Shown: positions 39,701-48,424 of the stretch, piece after piece | Layout: the number at the start of each line of letters is the position of its first letter | How positions within the stretch are numbered: the first letter of the stretch is position 1 | Assembly (NCBI GenBank): GCA_947505405.1 | Contig: CANNHR010000002.1 | Span: 1 to 51,648, forward strand | Length of the DNA stretch: 51,648 nt | From: Rickettsiales bacterium | GTDB taxonomy: Bacteria > Pseudomonadota > Alphaproteobacteria > Rickettsiales > Rickettsiaceae | Direction of reading: 5' to 3' | Translations under genes and position numbers: made by a program | The notes under the pieces: generated by a model | The model's input: the letters and a program-made list of their open reading frames with translations, nothing else | Told to the model about the DNA's origin: nothing | Database searches by the model: none

Positions 39701-40096
39701 ATAATGATGAAAATCAGAAATATATTTATCCTGGTCATAGTCATATTTTTGAATAAATGTCTGAGGCTCCTCAAATCTAGGATCTATTCTATATAACACT
39801 TTATACTTCGACGGCCTTGGCAAAACTCCTTTTGTTGACCATTCAATCTGAAGCAACTTGCCTTCACTAACATTAGTACCAGTTGGTATCCATTTTTTAG
39901 TATTATCTAAATTCAAAGAAGCGGAGGATTGATGAATACCAGAAAACTGTGGAGCCTCTAAACATGAAGGAATAATTGATGTAATAGTATCAAACGTAGA
40001 GTCCATCCATCCAAATCGAGAATCATCTGTCGCCGCACATACATTACTATGCACGCTCCAAATAATTACTACTAAAATTAGCCGAATAAATTTCAT
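36710..40096 (-). CDS. VirB6-family T4SS protein (rvhB6 paralog)
   Basis: 1128 aa; VIVSYCLAFLGLAVMVSLAPFFIVLILFERTKSMFDNWISVMFSYMIQPTILL; Glu/Ser-rich repeated C-terminal tail. Confidence 0.9.
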   Translation of the reverse strand: MKFIRLILVVIIWSVHSNVCAATDDSRFGWMDSTFDTITSIIPSCLEAPQFSGIHQSSASLNLDNTKKWIPTGTNVSEGKLLQIEWSTKGVLPRPSKYKVLYRIDPRFEEPQTFIQKYDYDQDKYISDFHHYKDGVLLRYQDVPEMTFQDRVKDYVDYFKFRGRLKIPVKKNDVINITLDPTGSYFGSKSEMNTELGSLDSLVVAYTQSSLPDNRIIYSNAQQFCTDGIKATRSEYAANCGTAGLYWDVGTNTKIMEGRIDNVAFNVTKPNLASCSESADGKDNNPLCYYDKGRGIKFAVSGTTIKEITEKFVNSPFTGKDFFYHKSDIDGDLEFKTSWLIGGMVQGYSQFMKDWAAISSYTEFLSILNDAKPNLFMNFLHFGRYLMDIEIGNAVATVSKADLDAIKVEYVIMDSGVPSDSTTGTSVERNFRGNAGANGFLWVRVVRPNDNLTGVVQVKIANYTGSTWFSDLVYGKLVKPLREKFNELSMIIYHKLITNATFQGIARTMLVLYIIIYGLVFLAGATQITVTDIVTRVLKIGLVLALFSETSWTFFSQNLFNVFIDGSDSLMTAVVGVTSQAGNVFGFIDPIFDKYTNGRVWGLLFIQLLQIHTGLTFFAIVTIYAILIYFRAILEVIVSYCLAFLGLAVMVSLAPFFIVLILFERTKSMFDNWISVMFSYMIQPTILLIFFLLIDQIMTDHIAKTVVRACWDILIPIKIGLDLNNMGIPISFSFTLPFLPGIPFYVPQVESIGNVTDFFSKNGTFAVIATSSLLFFALCKLASGLVDYVTLVVQYLTNVIAARQDGKLQQGVNPIKDITGDINKLASPITSIPSKIGKFVKEKAIDQKISHRGGKSGGEVDYEKFARNKEEAPTDQEPKTPDDKANTDSSKRPWVSASPSSKLEKPESGLKMGSRGPKKTDSSGTLSEGPQPKLETHRSEIPTTQEKSTSKVPSPTVQGNEPSLGEKQVTPGDNLKQHVMGSGTELGSSMPTTKPSDLVERRDSVEESRTLERSSEESQVERPKDLTERRDSVEESRTLERSSEESQVERPKDLTERRDSVEESQPLERSSEEFQVQRPKEESSVNSNPQVSESSKVETRDSSPSESEISKGTDVSKRKISTKLQGGE
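36857..37108 (-). repeat. 84-bp tandem repeat (about 3 units, 28 aa) in virB6 C-terminal tail
   Basis: Unit starts at 36857, 36941, 37025; encodes ERRDSVEESRTLERSSEESQVERPKDLT. Confidence 0.93.
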
Positions 40097-40110
40097 ATCA
40101 ATTGTACTAC

Positions 40111-43100
40111 TTACTCATTATTCTCTGAACCGTGACCTTCACTCTCACCACTCTCCTTTGTTTTAATACCTGATCTTTGCACTGTACTAGGTTTAGTTCC
40201 TTCTGATTGAGGAACTCCTTTGTTCGAACCCATTGTTGTTCCTAATTTCTTGCCACTTCCAACTGGTTCTGTTTTAAGAGGTTGAGTTCCTGTGCCACCC
40301 ATTTGTATTCCGGATTTTTCAGTTGACGAACTAGGAGCTGTTCTCTTCCAACCTGATTGACCAGTTTCGCTAGGTGTTTCAGGTTTACTTGTAGAAGTAG
40401 AAGTTTGAACATTGCCTGATTTGCTTGGATCAGACTTTACTCCACCTTTACTCCCAATTTGTATTCCGGATTTTTCAGTTGACAAACTAGGAGCTGTTCT
40501 CTTCCAACCTGATTGACCAGTTTCGCTAGGTGTTTCAGGTTTACTTGTAGAAGTAGAAGTTTGGGCATTGCCTGATTTGCTTGGATCAGGCTTTGTCCCG
40601 CCCTCTTCTTTCTCCACATCATGCCTATTCCCTGTTTCCAAAGGAGCTTTTTTATCTCCCTTCATCATGCTTTTAAGTCTTCCTTTTGCCTGCTTCTTCA
40701 TCGCTTTACGTGATTCAGAATCTAGCCCTACTTTTTTCAAAACAGAATCCTCAGCCTTACCAGCCATCCCCATACCCATGCTTGTCGCAGATGGCCCACC
40801 AACACCTCCAGCTATTCTGCCAACTATCTTGCCAGAGAAATCAATATATCCCCATAAACAATATGCAATCATCAGAAGCACAACCATATTTTGCATACTT
40901 AGTCCCATTTGGCTACTTCTATGGTCAAATCCCCAAGGAGCAAACCAGTTAAAACAAAATAATTCAACATCAAGAAATGCTGGAGAAATCCCTTCAATAG
41001 TAGGGAACGGTATTTTGATTGGTATCGCGCATTTCCAACACACACTATAGCCAATCACATAGTCGAGATAGATGGTAAATAGCTGAGTTAGAATTATAAT
41101 ACCCGCAAGCATAATTACAGGTTCGAGCATATATCTGAATGTAAATTTAACCCAATTATCAAAAAGGTGCCTTGTCTTCTCAAACAATATAAAAGTTAAA
41201 AAGAGAGGAGAGATACCGATTAATACCGCTATGGCCATATAAGCCATCAAGTAAATCGCGAGCGCTCTAAATAATACTATAATAATTATCCCAATACATA
41301 CGATTATAAGAATAAAATATAGTACACCATTTAAACCCATTGATGGAAGAGCCATAATCTGCGCTGCAAAAGTGGAGCTTAGGAATATTTTTGTCATTAC
41401 CTCATTCATAAACATCATAGGGTTAGAAATACTCGTACTTCCACTGAATAAACTATACCCAGACATATTTGCAATAATTGTATCAGAAAACTCTGTTGTA
41501 AAATCAAAGACATAGGTATTAAAGAATTCAAACGTAGAATCATTCATCAAACCAGAAACAAAGGCTATTTTTACTATCCTGACAACCAAATCTGTTTGAC
41601 TAATTTTCACCATTCCAAGCAAGAACATCATACCAAATGTCATTATATATAGAATAAGTATGGCTTTGATATAGGTAAAGAAATTTGTACAATTCCCCGC
41701 TCCACCAATACCTTTATAGCAAGTCATGTTTTTAAAGATAGTTATTGATGCACCTTTGATTGTGCCCTTAAATCCTTCGAAAAACGGCTCAAGCACATCT
41801 CTATAAAAACCACCTTTTTCCATTTCTGTAAAAAACTGAACCTGATACTGACCAAAACTATCTTTATAGTCATTAGGCTCGTTCTTAATCTGCATCCATA
41901 AATAGCCTTCATTGTTTGCTGGCGCTGTAATACTGCCAGAACCATTTGCATCTACAAGAATATTTGCCGTAGACAAACCAGTCATATCGTTATTCGGATT
42001 CTTGCCATAATCAGCAATTATGTATTGTACCGCGCCACGGCCTTCGACAATATCATTAAACACATTACCATTTGTTCGACGACACTTTGTTTGCTTTACA
42101 CTCAGTACATAACCACCTGTATTATCCGCAAATTCCGAATCATTCTCGTGAAATCTGTATTGCAGATATCCAACATTACTATTCGTATAAATTGTATTCA
42201 TTATGATTTGTTGGGTATCTGTGCCATTCAAGAGATATCCCGTATCAGTGACTGTATGGGTTGTATTCGCTATGGCTTGTTGAGTTTCTTCGCTATTCAA
42301 ATACGATTGATCGCCTCCTATCTCTGCAAATGAATAACCGCTCCCTCGACTTTGCTTGTTAGATGGATTCAGGTTTGAATCAAATCTATATAATAGCCCC
42401 GCTGCATTATCCGCGGAAAACCAGAAATACTTCTGATTTTGATAAGCTCCATCAACATATTCACGTTCAGTTCTGCAATTCCTCGCAAAGTTGGTAAATA
42501 ACGAGTTAAGATTATTAGACCACGGAGATGTGTATTTTCCATCATTTTTATATGGCTCTGGTGCTGTGCCGTTAACATTTCTATAACATGCACACCAATC
42601 ACAATCCCAATCTCCTGAAGCACTACGACAAGTACCCTCGTTCTTAGGCCAATAACTTAAATGCAATCCTTTAGTGTAGCAACCACAATTACATTCGTAA
42701 CATTGTGGAACATATACACATTTGTCAACATAGGTCGCCGCGGAGTCCCAAAGGGAATAACGTCCACAAATAGGATCATAAGCTCTCTTTCCCTCGCGAC
42801 AATCAGCACTTACATTTCCTTTTTGAATCGAGCTATAGACACTTGTACTGGCAGATGAAGTTTTTTTATCTCTTTGAAGTGTAACAATAACCTTATCGTT
42901 TTTGAAAACTTGCGTCAGATTTCTCCACTCGTTAGTTTTGGCGTTGAAAATTAATGTTGCAGGAGCCTTAACTCCATCTTCAGCCCTTGGAATTTCCATT
43001 ACTGCACCACTAATATCCAGGTTTGAGTTGCTCTGCAAATTATAGCTAGGAACATAAGCTTTACATAAACTTATGTCACCTTTTATTACAAATGTAACTT

Positions 43101-43401
43101 TCTGGCCGCCGCCAAGCCTTAAATTTGTATTTAACCACTTACCATATGTACTTGGATCTAGAGTAGCTGAAGCACCAGTAGTGCCACTAGACGCCGTATA
43201 ATTTCCATCAGCCTTCAATGTAACCGTATTAGTTAACTTATCAGAACTCGAAACAGAACCATCACTATCAAAGTTGTATCTATATAAGCAACCATCAGTT
43301 AGATCCATACCGCCTATTATTGCAATAATCCATAAAACGATACAGAGTAGTATTGCAACCAATGTTAGAGTTCCTATAATGACTAATTTACTTTTATCCA
43401 T
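40111..43401 (-). CDS. VirB6-family T4SS protein (rvhB6 paralog) with Cys-rich N-terminal domain
   Basis: 1096 aa; MAYMAIAVLIGISPLFLTFILFEKTRHLFDNWVKFTFRYMLEPVIML. Confidence 0.9.
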   Translation of the reverse strand: MDKSKLVIIGTLTLVAILLCIVLWIIAIIGGMDLTDGCLYRYNFDSDGSVSSSDKLTNTVTLKADGNYTASSGTTGASATLDPSTYGKWLNTNLRLGGGQKVTFVIKGDISLCKAYVPSYNLQSNSNLDISGAVMEIPRAEDGVKAPATLIFNAKTNEWRNLTQVFKNDKVIVTLQRDKKTSSASTSVYSSIQKGNVSADCREGKRAYDPICGRYSLWDSAATYVDKCVYVPQCYECNCGCYTKGLHLSYWPKNEGTCRSASGDWDCDWCACYRNVNGTAPEPYKNDGKYTSPWSNNLNSLFTNFARNCRTEREYVDGAYQNQKYFWFSADNAAGLLYRFDSNLNPSNKQSRGSGYSFAEIGGDQSYLNSEETQQAIANTTHTVTDTGYLLNGTDTQQIIMNTIYTNSNVGYLQYRFHENDSEFADNTGGYVLSVKQTKCRRTNGNVFNDIVEGRGAVQYIIADYGKNPNNDMTGLSTANILVDANGSGSITAPANNEGYLWMQIKNEPNDYKDSFGQYQVQFFTEMEKGGFYRDVLEPFFEGFKGTIKGASITIFKNMTCYKGIGGAGNCTNFFTYIKAILILYIMTFGMMFLLGMVKISQTDLVVRIVKIAFVSGLMNDSTFEFFNTYVFDFTTEFSDTIIANMSGYSLFSGSTSISNPMMFMNEVMTKIFLSSTFAAQIMALPSMGLNGVLYFILIIVCIGIIIIVLFRALAIYLMAYMAIAVLIGISPLFLTFILFEKTRHLFDNWVKFTFRYMLEPVIMLAGIIILTQLFTIYLDYVIGYSVCWKCAIPIKIPFPTIEGISPAFLDVELFCFNWFAPWGFDHRSSQMGLSMQNMVVLLMIAYCLWGYIDFSGKIVGRIAGGVGGPSATSMGMGMAGKAEDSVLKKVGLDSESRKAMKKQAKGRLKSMMKGDKKAPLETGNRHDVEKEEGGTKPDPSKSGNAQTSTSTSKPETPSETGQSGWKRTAPSLSTEKSGIQIGSKGGVKSDPSKSGNVQTSTSTSKPETPSETGQSGWKRTAPSSSTEKSGIQMGGTGTQPLKTEPVGSGKKLGTTMGSNKGVPQSEGTKPSTVQRSGIKTKESGESEGHGSENNE
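40307..40600 (-). repeat. 156-bp tandem repeat (about 2 units, 52 aa) in virB6 C-terminal tail
   Basis: ATTCCGGATTTTTCAGTTGAC starts at 40307 and 40463; encodes SKSGNxQTSTSTSKPETPSETGQSGWKRTAPSxSTEKSGIQ. Confidence 0.92.
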
Positions 43402-45458
43402 TAGCCGCCTCCTCCGGGTTTAGATCCAGTTGAAGACGAATCACTGGCTTCTTGCTTTTCACCACCGCCAGTGGATAACTTATCAGAAGCACCGCCTCTC
43501 TTGTTAGATGACGTATCTTCTGACACCTTGTCAGCAGATTCCGACGCATCAGACATCGCCCCCTCTTTATCTCCAGCTTTGGCCTTTACAGCCGCCGAAG
43601 CCGCTAAGACGGCCGCCATAGCAACGTTTTTAACTTTATCAATTATTGCATTTGGATTTACCGTAACCGAGGACAGACTCGGACCACCTACCAAGTCCGA
43701 AGCAAATTCATTCACAGACTGTATGAAGAAATAAAATACAATGACATAGAGAATCACATATAATAAACTGAGCGCTATATTTAAATAATCACGAATTTTT
43801 GGTATCTCAAACAAGATTATGATTTTCTTTTCCCAACCATGGCCAAGATAATATTTCATTAACTTATATCCAGCGCTTGCTACACATTTCTCTTCTTCTG
43901 CTGCAGGCAGCCTTAATTCAAAGGTACTGAAATTGAATTCTCCTGCGGAATAGTCATGACGTTTATACTCACAATTTCCATAAATTGCTGAGTCATACAC
44001 TGTAAGCAATAACGCGATAAATCCTCCAATGACAGCTGGTTGCAATGTGCATGAAATAACAAGTTTTAACCATGAATCGAAATAACCTTTTGTTCGCTCA
44101 AACAGCGCCATTGGAATAAAGATTGGCGATATGTACGCAAGCGCATATAGTGTGACCATGCAAACTAAATATGCTGTCAAGAAGTATAATAATACCGACA
44201 TAAATACGACGGCAAAAACTAGTCCCATCATTACTATGATGATATTACCAGCCATAAAGAAGCCAAACATAACTGGGAAAAACGTCAAAGAACCAACTTC
44301 TCCTAATATCTCTATGCCATCTCCTCCAGGATCTCCCCAATCAATTGCAGATCCAGCATTACCAATATTATTTCCGGTTTCAGCCAATGACCCTATAATT
44401 GTTCCTATATTATAAAGCAACTGCATTCCCAAGTAATATCCAATACGACAATCTATCGCATCCCATATTTTGTAAAACTCATAGCCAGTTTCGTATTTAG
44501 ATTTATCAAAATTACATAATCCTTGTGACCCACCAGCTAGAAAAACATACTCGGTAAAATCAGAAGTCAACTCTACTAGTATTGGCAGCGCAAACTCCGT
44601 CATACCGTTATGTTGCACTTCCCTACCATACTCTATAGTTTTAGCTCCCAGCCCCACTGAAAAATAAACAACTAGGAGAAACTTCATCAAAAATATTGCG
44701 ATTTTATTTAAATGTACATATTCGCCATTCATTACTATTTGAAAACCATAAATCATAACGTAAAGAATTAGAGCTCCTCTTACCGCCATTTTCATTGCAT
44801 TCTGAAATTCCGGAAATGGTCTTAGCATTGTAAAGGTAATATCATCTTCAAAAGCAGGACATTCATTACCCACATAAAAGACTTTATTCAAAGTATCTCT
44901 CAAACAATGAATGGTAAGACCAGAAAAACTCAAAAGCGATTGGCTTTTACTCCTGCCATCGTAACAAGATTTACCAAGGGTTCGACAAATCTCTGCGACA
45001 TCTTCACCAACAACACCAGTTGGTTCTTTATCTCGACACATAACTGGCATCATGCCTCTTGAAGTAGGCATAGTCAAACATACTTCACTCTCAACTACCG
45101 CAACAGTCAAAGGAATTTTAGCCAGAGAAGGTTTACCCGTAATATCAGTATTAGTAGTTAAACTGCCCAGAGTAGCCGTATCTCCTATATTCATAGTTAC
45201 AGGCGTACAAACCGGAGTTGCAGTTTGATTCTTTATACAGAATTTAAACTCACTACCAGCCGCCAAACAAGCATCTACAACATGAGTTTTCATATCTATG
45301 CTCTTCTGAATGAAGCCATAGGCAGTATCGTTTATCAAATAATTTGTTGTATCAAGATTTGGCAAGGCTGAACAACTTTGACCGAAAGTATTTGCATATG
45401 TATTCGTGCTACTCACTAATAGCACGATACTCATAAGCATTATTTTGATGAAATTCAT
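43401..45458 (-). CDS. VirB6-family T4SS protein (rvhB6 paralog)
   Basis: Start re-assigned to MNFIKIMLMSIVLLVSSTNTYA signal peptide at 45458 (ORF extends to 45695); VTLYALAYISPIFIPMALFERTKGYFDSWLKLVISCTLQPAVI. Confidence 0.9.
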   Translation of the reverse strand: MNFIKIMLMSIVLLVSSTNTYANTFGQSCSALPNLDTTNYLINDTAYGFIQKSIDMKTHVVDACLAAGSEFKFCIKNQTATPVCTPVTMNIGDTATLGSLTTNTDITGKPSLAKIPLTVAVVESEVCLTMPTSRGMMPVMCRDKEPTGVVGEDVAEICRTLGKSCYDGRSKSQSLLSFSGLTIHCLRDTLNKVFYVGNECPAFEDDITFTMLRPFPEFQNAMKMAVRGALILYVMIYGFQIVMNGEYVHLNKIAIFLMKFLLVVYFSVGLGAKTIEYGREVQHNGMTEFALPILVELTSDFTEYVFLAGGSQGLCNFDKSKYETGYEFYKIWDAIDCRIGYYLGMQLLYNIGTIIGSLAETGNNIGNAGSAIDWGDPGGDGIEILGEVGSLTFFPVMFGFFMAGNIIIVMMGLVFAVVFMSVLLYFLTAYLVCMVTLYALAYISPIFIPMALFERTKGYFDSWLKLVISCTLQPAVIGGFIALLLTVYDSAIYGNCEYKRHDYSAGEFNFSTFELRLPAAEEEKCVASAGYKLMKYYLGHGWEKKIIILFEIPKIRDYLNIALSLLYVILYVIVFYFFIQSVNEFASDLVGGPSLSSVTVNPNAIIDKVKNVAMAAVLAASAAVKAKAGDKEGAMSDASESADKVSEDTSSNKRGGASDKLSTGGGEKQEASDSSSTGSKPGGGG

Positions 45459-45475
45459 ACCCACAAACGGCACTT

Positions 45476-45573
45476 TATAGTAAATTAGCTTGAAGGAGGG
45501 ATAGTTAATTTCAAAGCAAGTACAAGCAAATCTTGCAAAATTGGCCGTCCCCACTTCAAGATAAGAAACTATA
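45476..45573. repeat. MITE-like element between two virB6 genes
   Basis: Left TATAGTAAATTAGCTTGAAGGAGGGA (45476-45501); right 45548-45573 reverse complement TATAGTTTCTTATCTTGAAGTGGGGA (20/26); left end matches 14741 element. Confidence 0.6.
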
Positions 45574-45694
45574 GCAAAAGCTCTGAGAAATGGTATTATG
45601 CCCAGTGCCGAATTAAATAATCCTAAAAAGGATGCAATAGGCAAGCGAAGAACTGACGACGTAGAATTAATTGCGAAATTTGATATAACTCTCA

Positions 45695-48424
45695 TTAATC
45701 ACTCCCCTCGCTTGGTCCCGAAGATTTTGTTCTAGGAGTTGATAGCTTATCTTGTGACGAGTCGCTTCCACCACTACTCTCTTCACCTTTTACTGATGTA
45801 GAAGACGCTTTGGATGTATCAAATCCGCTGGTCGCACTCGATTTCAAACCGCTTGCAATATTACCTCCCACACTCTGCATTTTCTCGCCAACTTTAGCTG
45901 CAAGTTTTTCTTTCCCTCCACCACCTCCGCCAGTTGACATCTTATCACTAGCACCACCTCCGCCAGTTGACATTTTATCGCTAGCACCTCCACCGCCAGT
46001 TGACATCTTATCACTAGCACCACCTCGACCAGTTGACATTTTATCGCTAGCACCTCCGCCACCTGCTGCAGATTTATCGCCCGCCGCCCCTCCCGCCATA
46101 GAAGCAGCTTTCATCCCGCCTTTAAATAATGTTTGAGGTTTTATCGCCATGTTGCCGATTGAAACACCCTCTGTCATATCTGCTGCAAACTCTGCTAAAC
46201 TTTCGCTAAAATGGTACATTAAATAGAGAGTAAAGCACGCTGTAAGCAGAGCAAGTACAAGTGTTTTTATCTTCTCAAAAAGAATTTCGACCATATTAAA
46301 GAACATTCCTGGGGACGCAGTAATTGAATCCAAGAAATCAAATCTTTTTTTGTCTTCTTCACCCGTTGGATCTTCAATCCATGGCATAACAGCATCATCA
46401 ACAAGAGATGCACCAGTATCAAACAAGAACTGAAATGGGTTATTGAGAATAAATCCCAAACTATTTTTACATCCGTCAACCTCATCCTTATCGATATAAC
46501 TACTAGCCCATCTCTGATCAACGTAGAAATACCTAGCACTTCGATTGTCTAAAACCGCAACACTTGATGGACTTATCATGCCAATTTTTATATCAACTTT
46601 AGGGCCAGAGTAGGTAAAGTCTGTATAAGTATATTTGCATGTTCCGTAAAAGCCAAAATCGTAAACTGAAAGCATAGTTGTCATAAACACTACTGCAACC
46701 ATTGGCTGTAGCATAAATGAGATTAACAATTTAACCCACGACTCAAAATATCCTTTTGTATAGTTGAATAAATACATAGGTACAAAAAGTGGAGCTAACA
46801 CTCCAAGAATAACAATAGAAATCATACATACAACAGTTGCATTCACTACAAATGCTCCCACTGAAATAACCAATAATGGGTACATTAGCGCCAAAGATAC
46901 CAGCTGCATATATCCAGAAATAATAGCCGGAATTAACAAATAAATATATGGAGGAATTGGAAAACTAAGTATATCAAGTTTTGAAAAATCGTGATTTCTA
47001 GTAGCGTTTTCAACCATCAAGGTCTGAATTGCATCTAAACCCAAATAGTGACTAATTTTACAATCTAGAGAATCCCAAAGCTGCAAGTGACGCAAATGAT
47101 TGGGGTATTCTACATCAGTAAATTTACATAACTCTGATGGGCTAGCATTAATAATCCAACTAGCAAGCTGAGTCATTCCATCCAGCATAAACGGAAAAGC
47201 CCATTGAATCATGCCATCCATTCTATCTAAATCATTCCCGCTCCCTGGATTTATATTTATTCCAACCGAAAAATAAACTACAAAAAGAAATTTTATAGTA
47301 AAAGTAACCAGTTCAGATTTAGGCGGTATATCCCCCGCTAGAACTATTTTGAATCCAAATAAAATCACATAAATCGTTAGTAGTGCACTAACTGCTAAGT
47401 GCATATTCTTTTGAAATTGAAATAATGCACTCGTAGTTCTAGAGTTACTTCCTAATACAAGTTTCACATCATCAAAGCTACAAACCGCCGTACTGATCAT
47501 TAATTTCGCAATCATCTCTTTTACACATTCAATAAGCGGCCCTGTCATAACTATTGCCGCTTTCGAATTGCTGTAAGCTCTTTGATAACATCCACCCATA
47601 TTACCACATGTTGTCAGAGAGGTAAGGTTGGCAAGATCGCTCCTTCCTTCAGGGCTAATATCAAGAAAATCAGCATAGATCGAGACAGGGAAAGGTTCTT
47701 TGATGTATTTACAGCCAATGGGGATCCATCCACCAAAGCTTACTGTAGCCACACACATTTTGTCGTTTTCTTTAATTACTTTCCATGGAAACACCGGAAT
47801 TATACCAACATCAACCATCATACCTGTATCCCCTTCACGCTGATCACGGTGCATCTCGTGATATGATTCTTTACTGAGTTCCCACGCGCCAATTATATCA
47901 TCCCACGGATCTTTTCCGGTAAAGATTGACTTTGCTATTACTACAGCAGTCTTCGCTATAGCTCCAACTCTAGCAACTGCCAACTTAATGTTATTACACA
48001 TTGCAAAGCTAAGCTTTTGATCGTTGAAGTCAATTCTATTCCCCCTCTCACAGGCACCAGGAAACATCTCTTTGTCATTTATTGTTACGCGCAAGAATGT
48101 GTTAGCATACAACCCTGGTGATACAATATTAGCCACAAGAAAAGTAAAAAATGAAGCTGGGATACATGTATGAGTAAATTCAGAACGTAGCAAGTTTCCA
48201 ATACCTTGGGTTTCACAAGTAAGACCAGTGAGCGTATCCAAAATAGTATCAAGCACATCTTTTGCCTTAGCTGGACGGGCAGTCCCAACATTAATAAAAA
48301 CAAGAATAGTCAAAAAAATGATAAATTTAGTACCAAGCATTAGCAAAAAATCGCGACAACCAGCTAATAGCACTTGATGCCTTAAATTATTCCATAGTTT
48401 ATTTTGATAAATTCTGCTCATCAA
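45695..48424 (-). CDS. VirB6-family T4SS protein (rvhB6 paralog)
   Basis: 909 aa; VCMISIVILGVLAPLFVPMYLFNYTKGYFESWVKLLISFMLQPMVAVVF; first VirB6 after VirB4. Confidence 0.9.
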   Translation of the reverse strand: MMSRIYQNKLWNNLRHQVLLAGCRDFLLMLGTKFIIFLTILVFINVGTARPAKAKDVLDTILDTLTGLTCETQGIGNLLRSEFTHTCIPASFFTFLVANIVSPGLYANTFLRVTINDKEMFPGACERGNRIDFNDQKLSFAMCNNIKLAVARVGAIAKTAVVIAKSIFTGKDPWDDIIGAWELSKESYHEMHRDQREGDTGMMVDVGIIPVFPWKVIKENDKMCVATVSFGGWIPIGCKYIKEPFPVSIYADFLDISPEGRSDLANLTSLTTCGNMGGCYQRAYSNSKAAIVMTGPLIECVKEMIAKLMISTAVCSFDDVKLVLGSNSRTTSALFQFQKNMHLAVSALLTIYVILFGFKIVLAGDIPPKSELVTFTIKFLFVVYFSVGININPGSGNDLDRMDGMIQWAFPFMLDGMTQLASWIINASPSELCKFTDVEYPNHLRHLQLWDSLDCKISHYLGLDAIQTLMVENATRNHDFSKLDILSFPIPPYIYLLIPAIISGYMQLVSLALMYPLLVISVGAFVVNATVVCMISIVILGVLAPLFVPMYLFNYTKGYFESWVKLLISFMLQPMVAVVFMTTMLSVYDFGFYGTCKYTYTDFTYSGPKVDIKIGMISPSSVAVLDNRSARYFYVDQRWASSYIDKDEVDGCKNSLGFILNNPFQFLFDTGASLVDDAVMPWIEDPTGEEDKKRFDFLDSITASPGMFFNMVEILFEKIKTLVLALLTACFTLYLMYHFSESLAEFAADMTEGVSIGNMAIKPQTLFKGGMKAASMAGGAAGDKSAAGGGGASDKMSTGRGGASDKMSTGGGGASDKMSTGGGGASDKMSTGGGGGGKEKLAAKVGEKMQSVGGNIASGLKSSATSGFDTSKASSTSVKGEESSGGSDSSQDKLSTPRTKSSGPSEGSD
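45931..46062 (-). repeat. 33-bp tandem repeat (4 units, 11 aa GGGGASDKMST) in virB6 C-terminal tail
   Basis: CAGTTGACAT starts at 45931, 45964, 45997, 46030. Confidence 0.94.

Noticed and set aside
40568-41050. 160-aa ORF on + strand
   Set aside because: Antisense to a confident VirB6 CDS; no recognisable domain.
45810-46136. 108-aa proline-rich ORF on + strand
   Set aside because: Antisense shadow of the Gly-rich repeat tail of a VirB6 gene; composition follows from the repeats.
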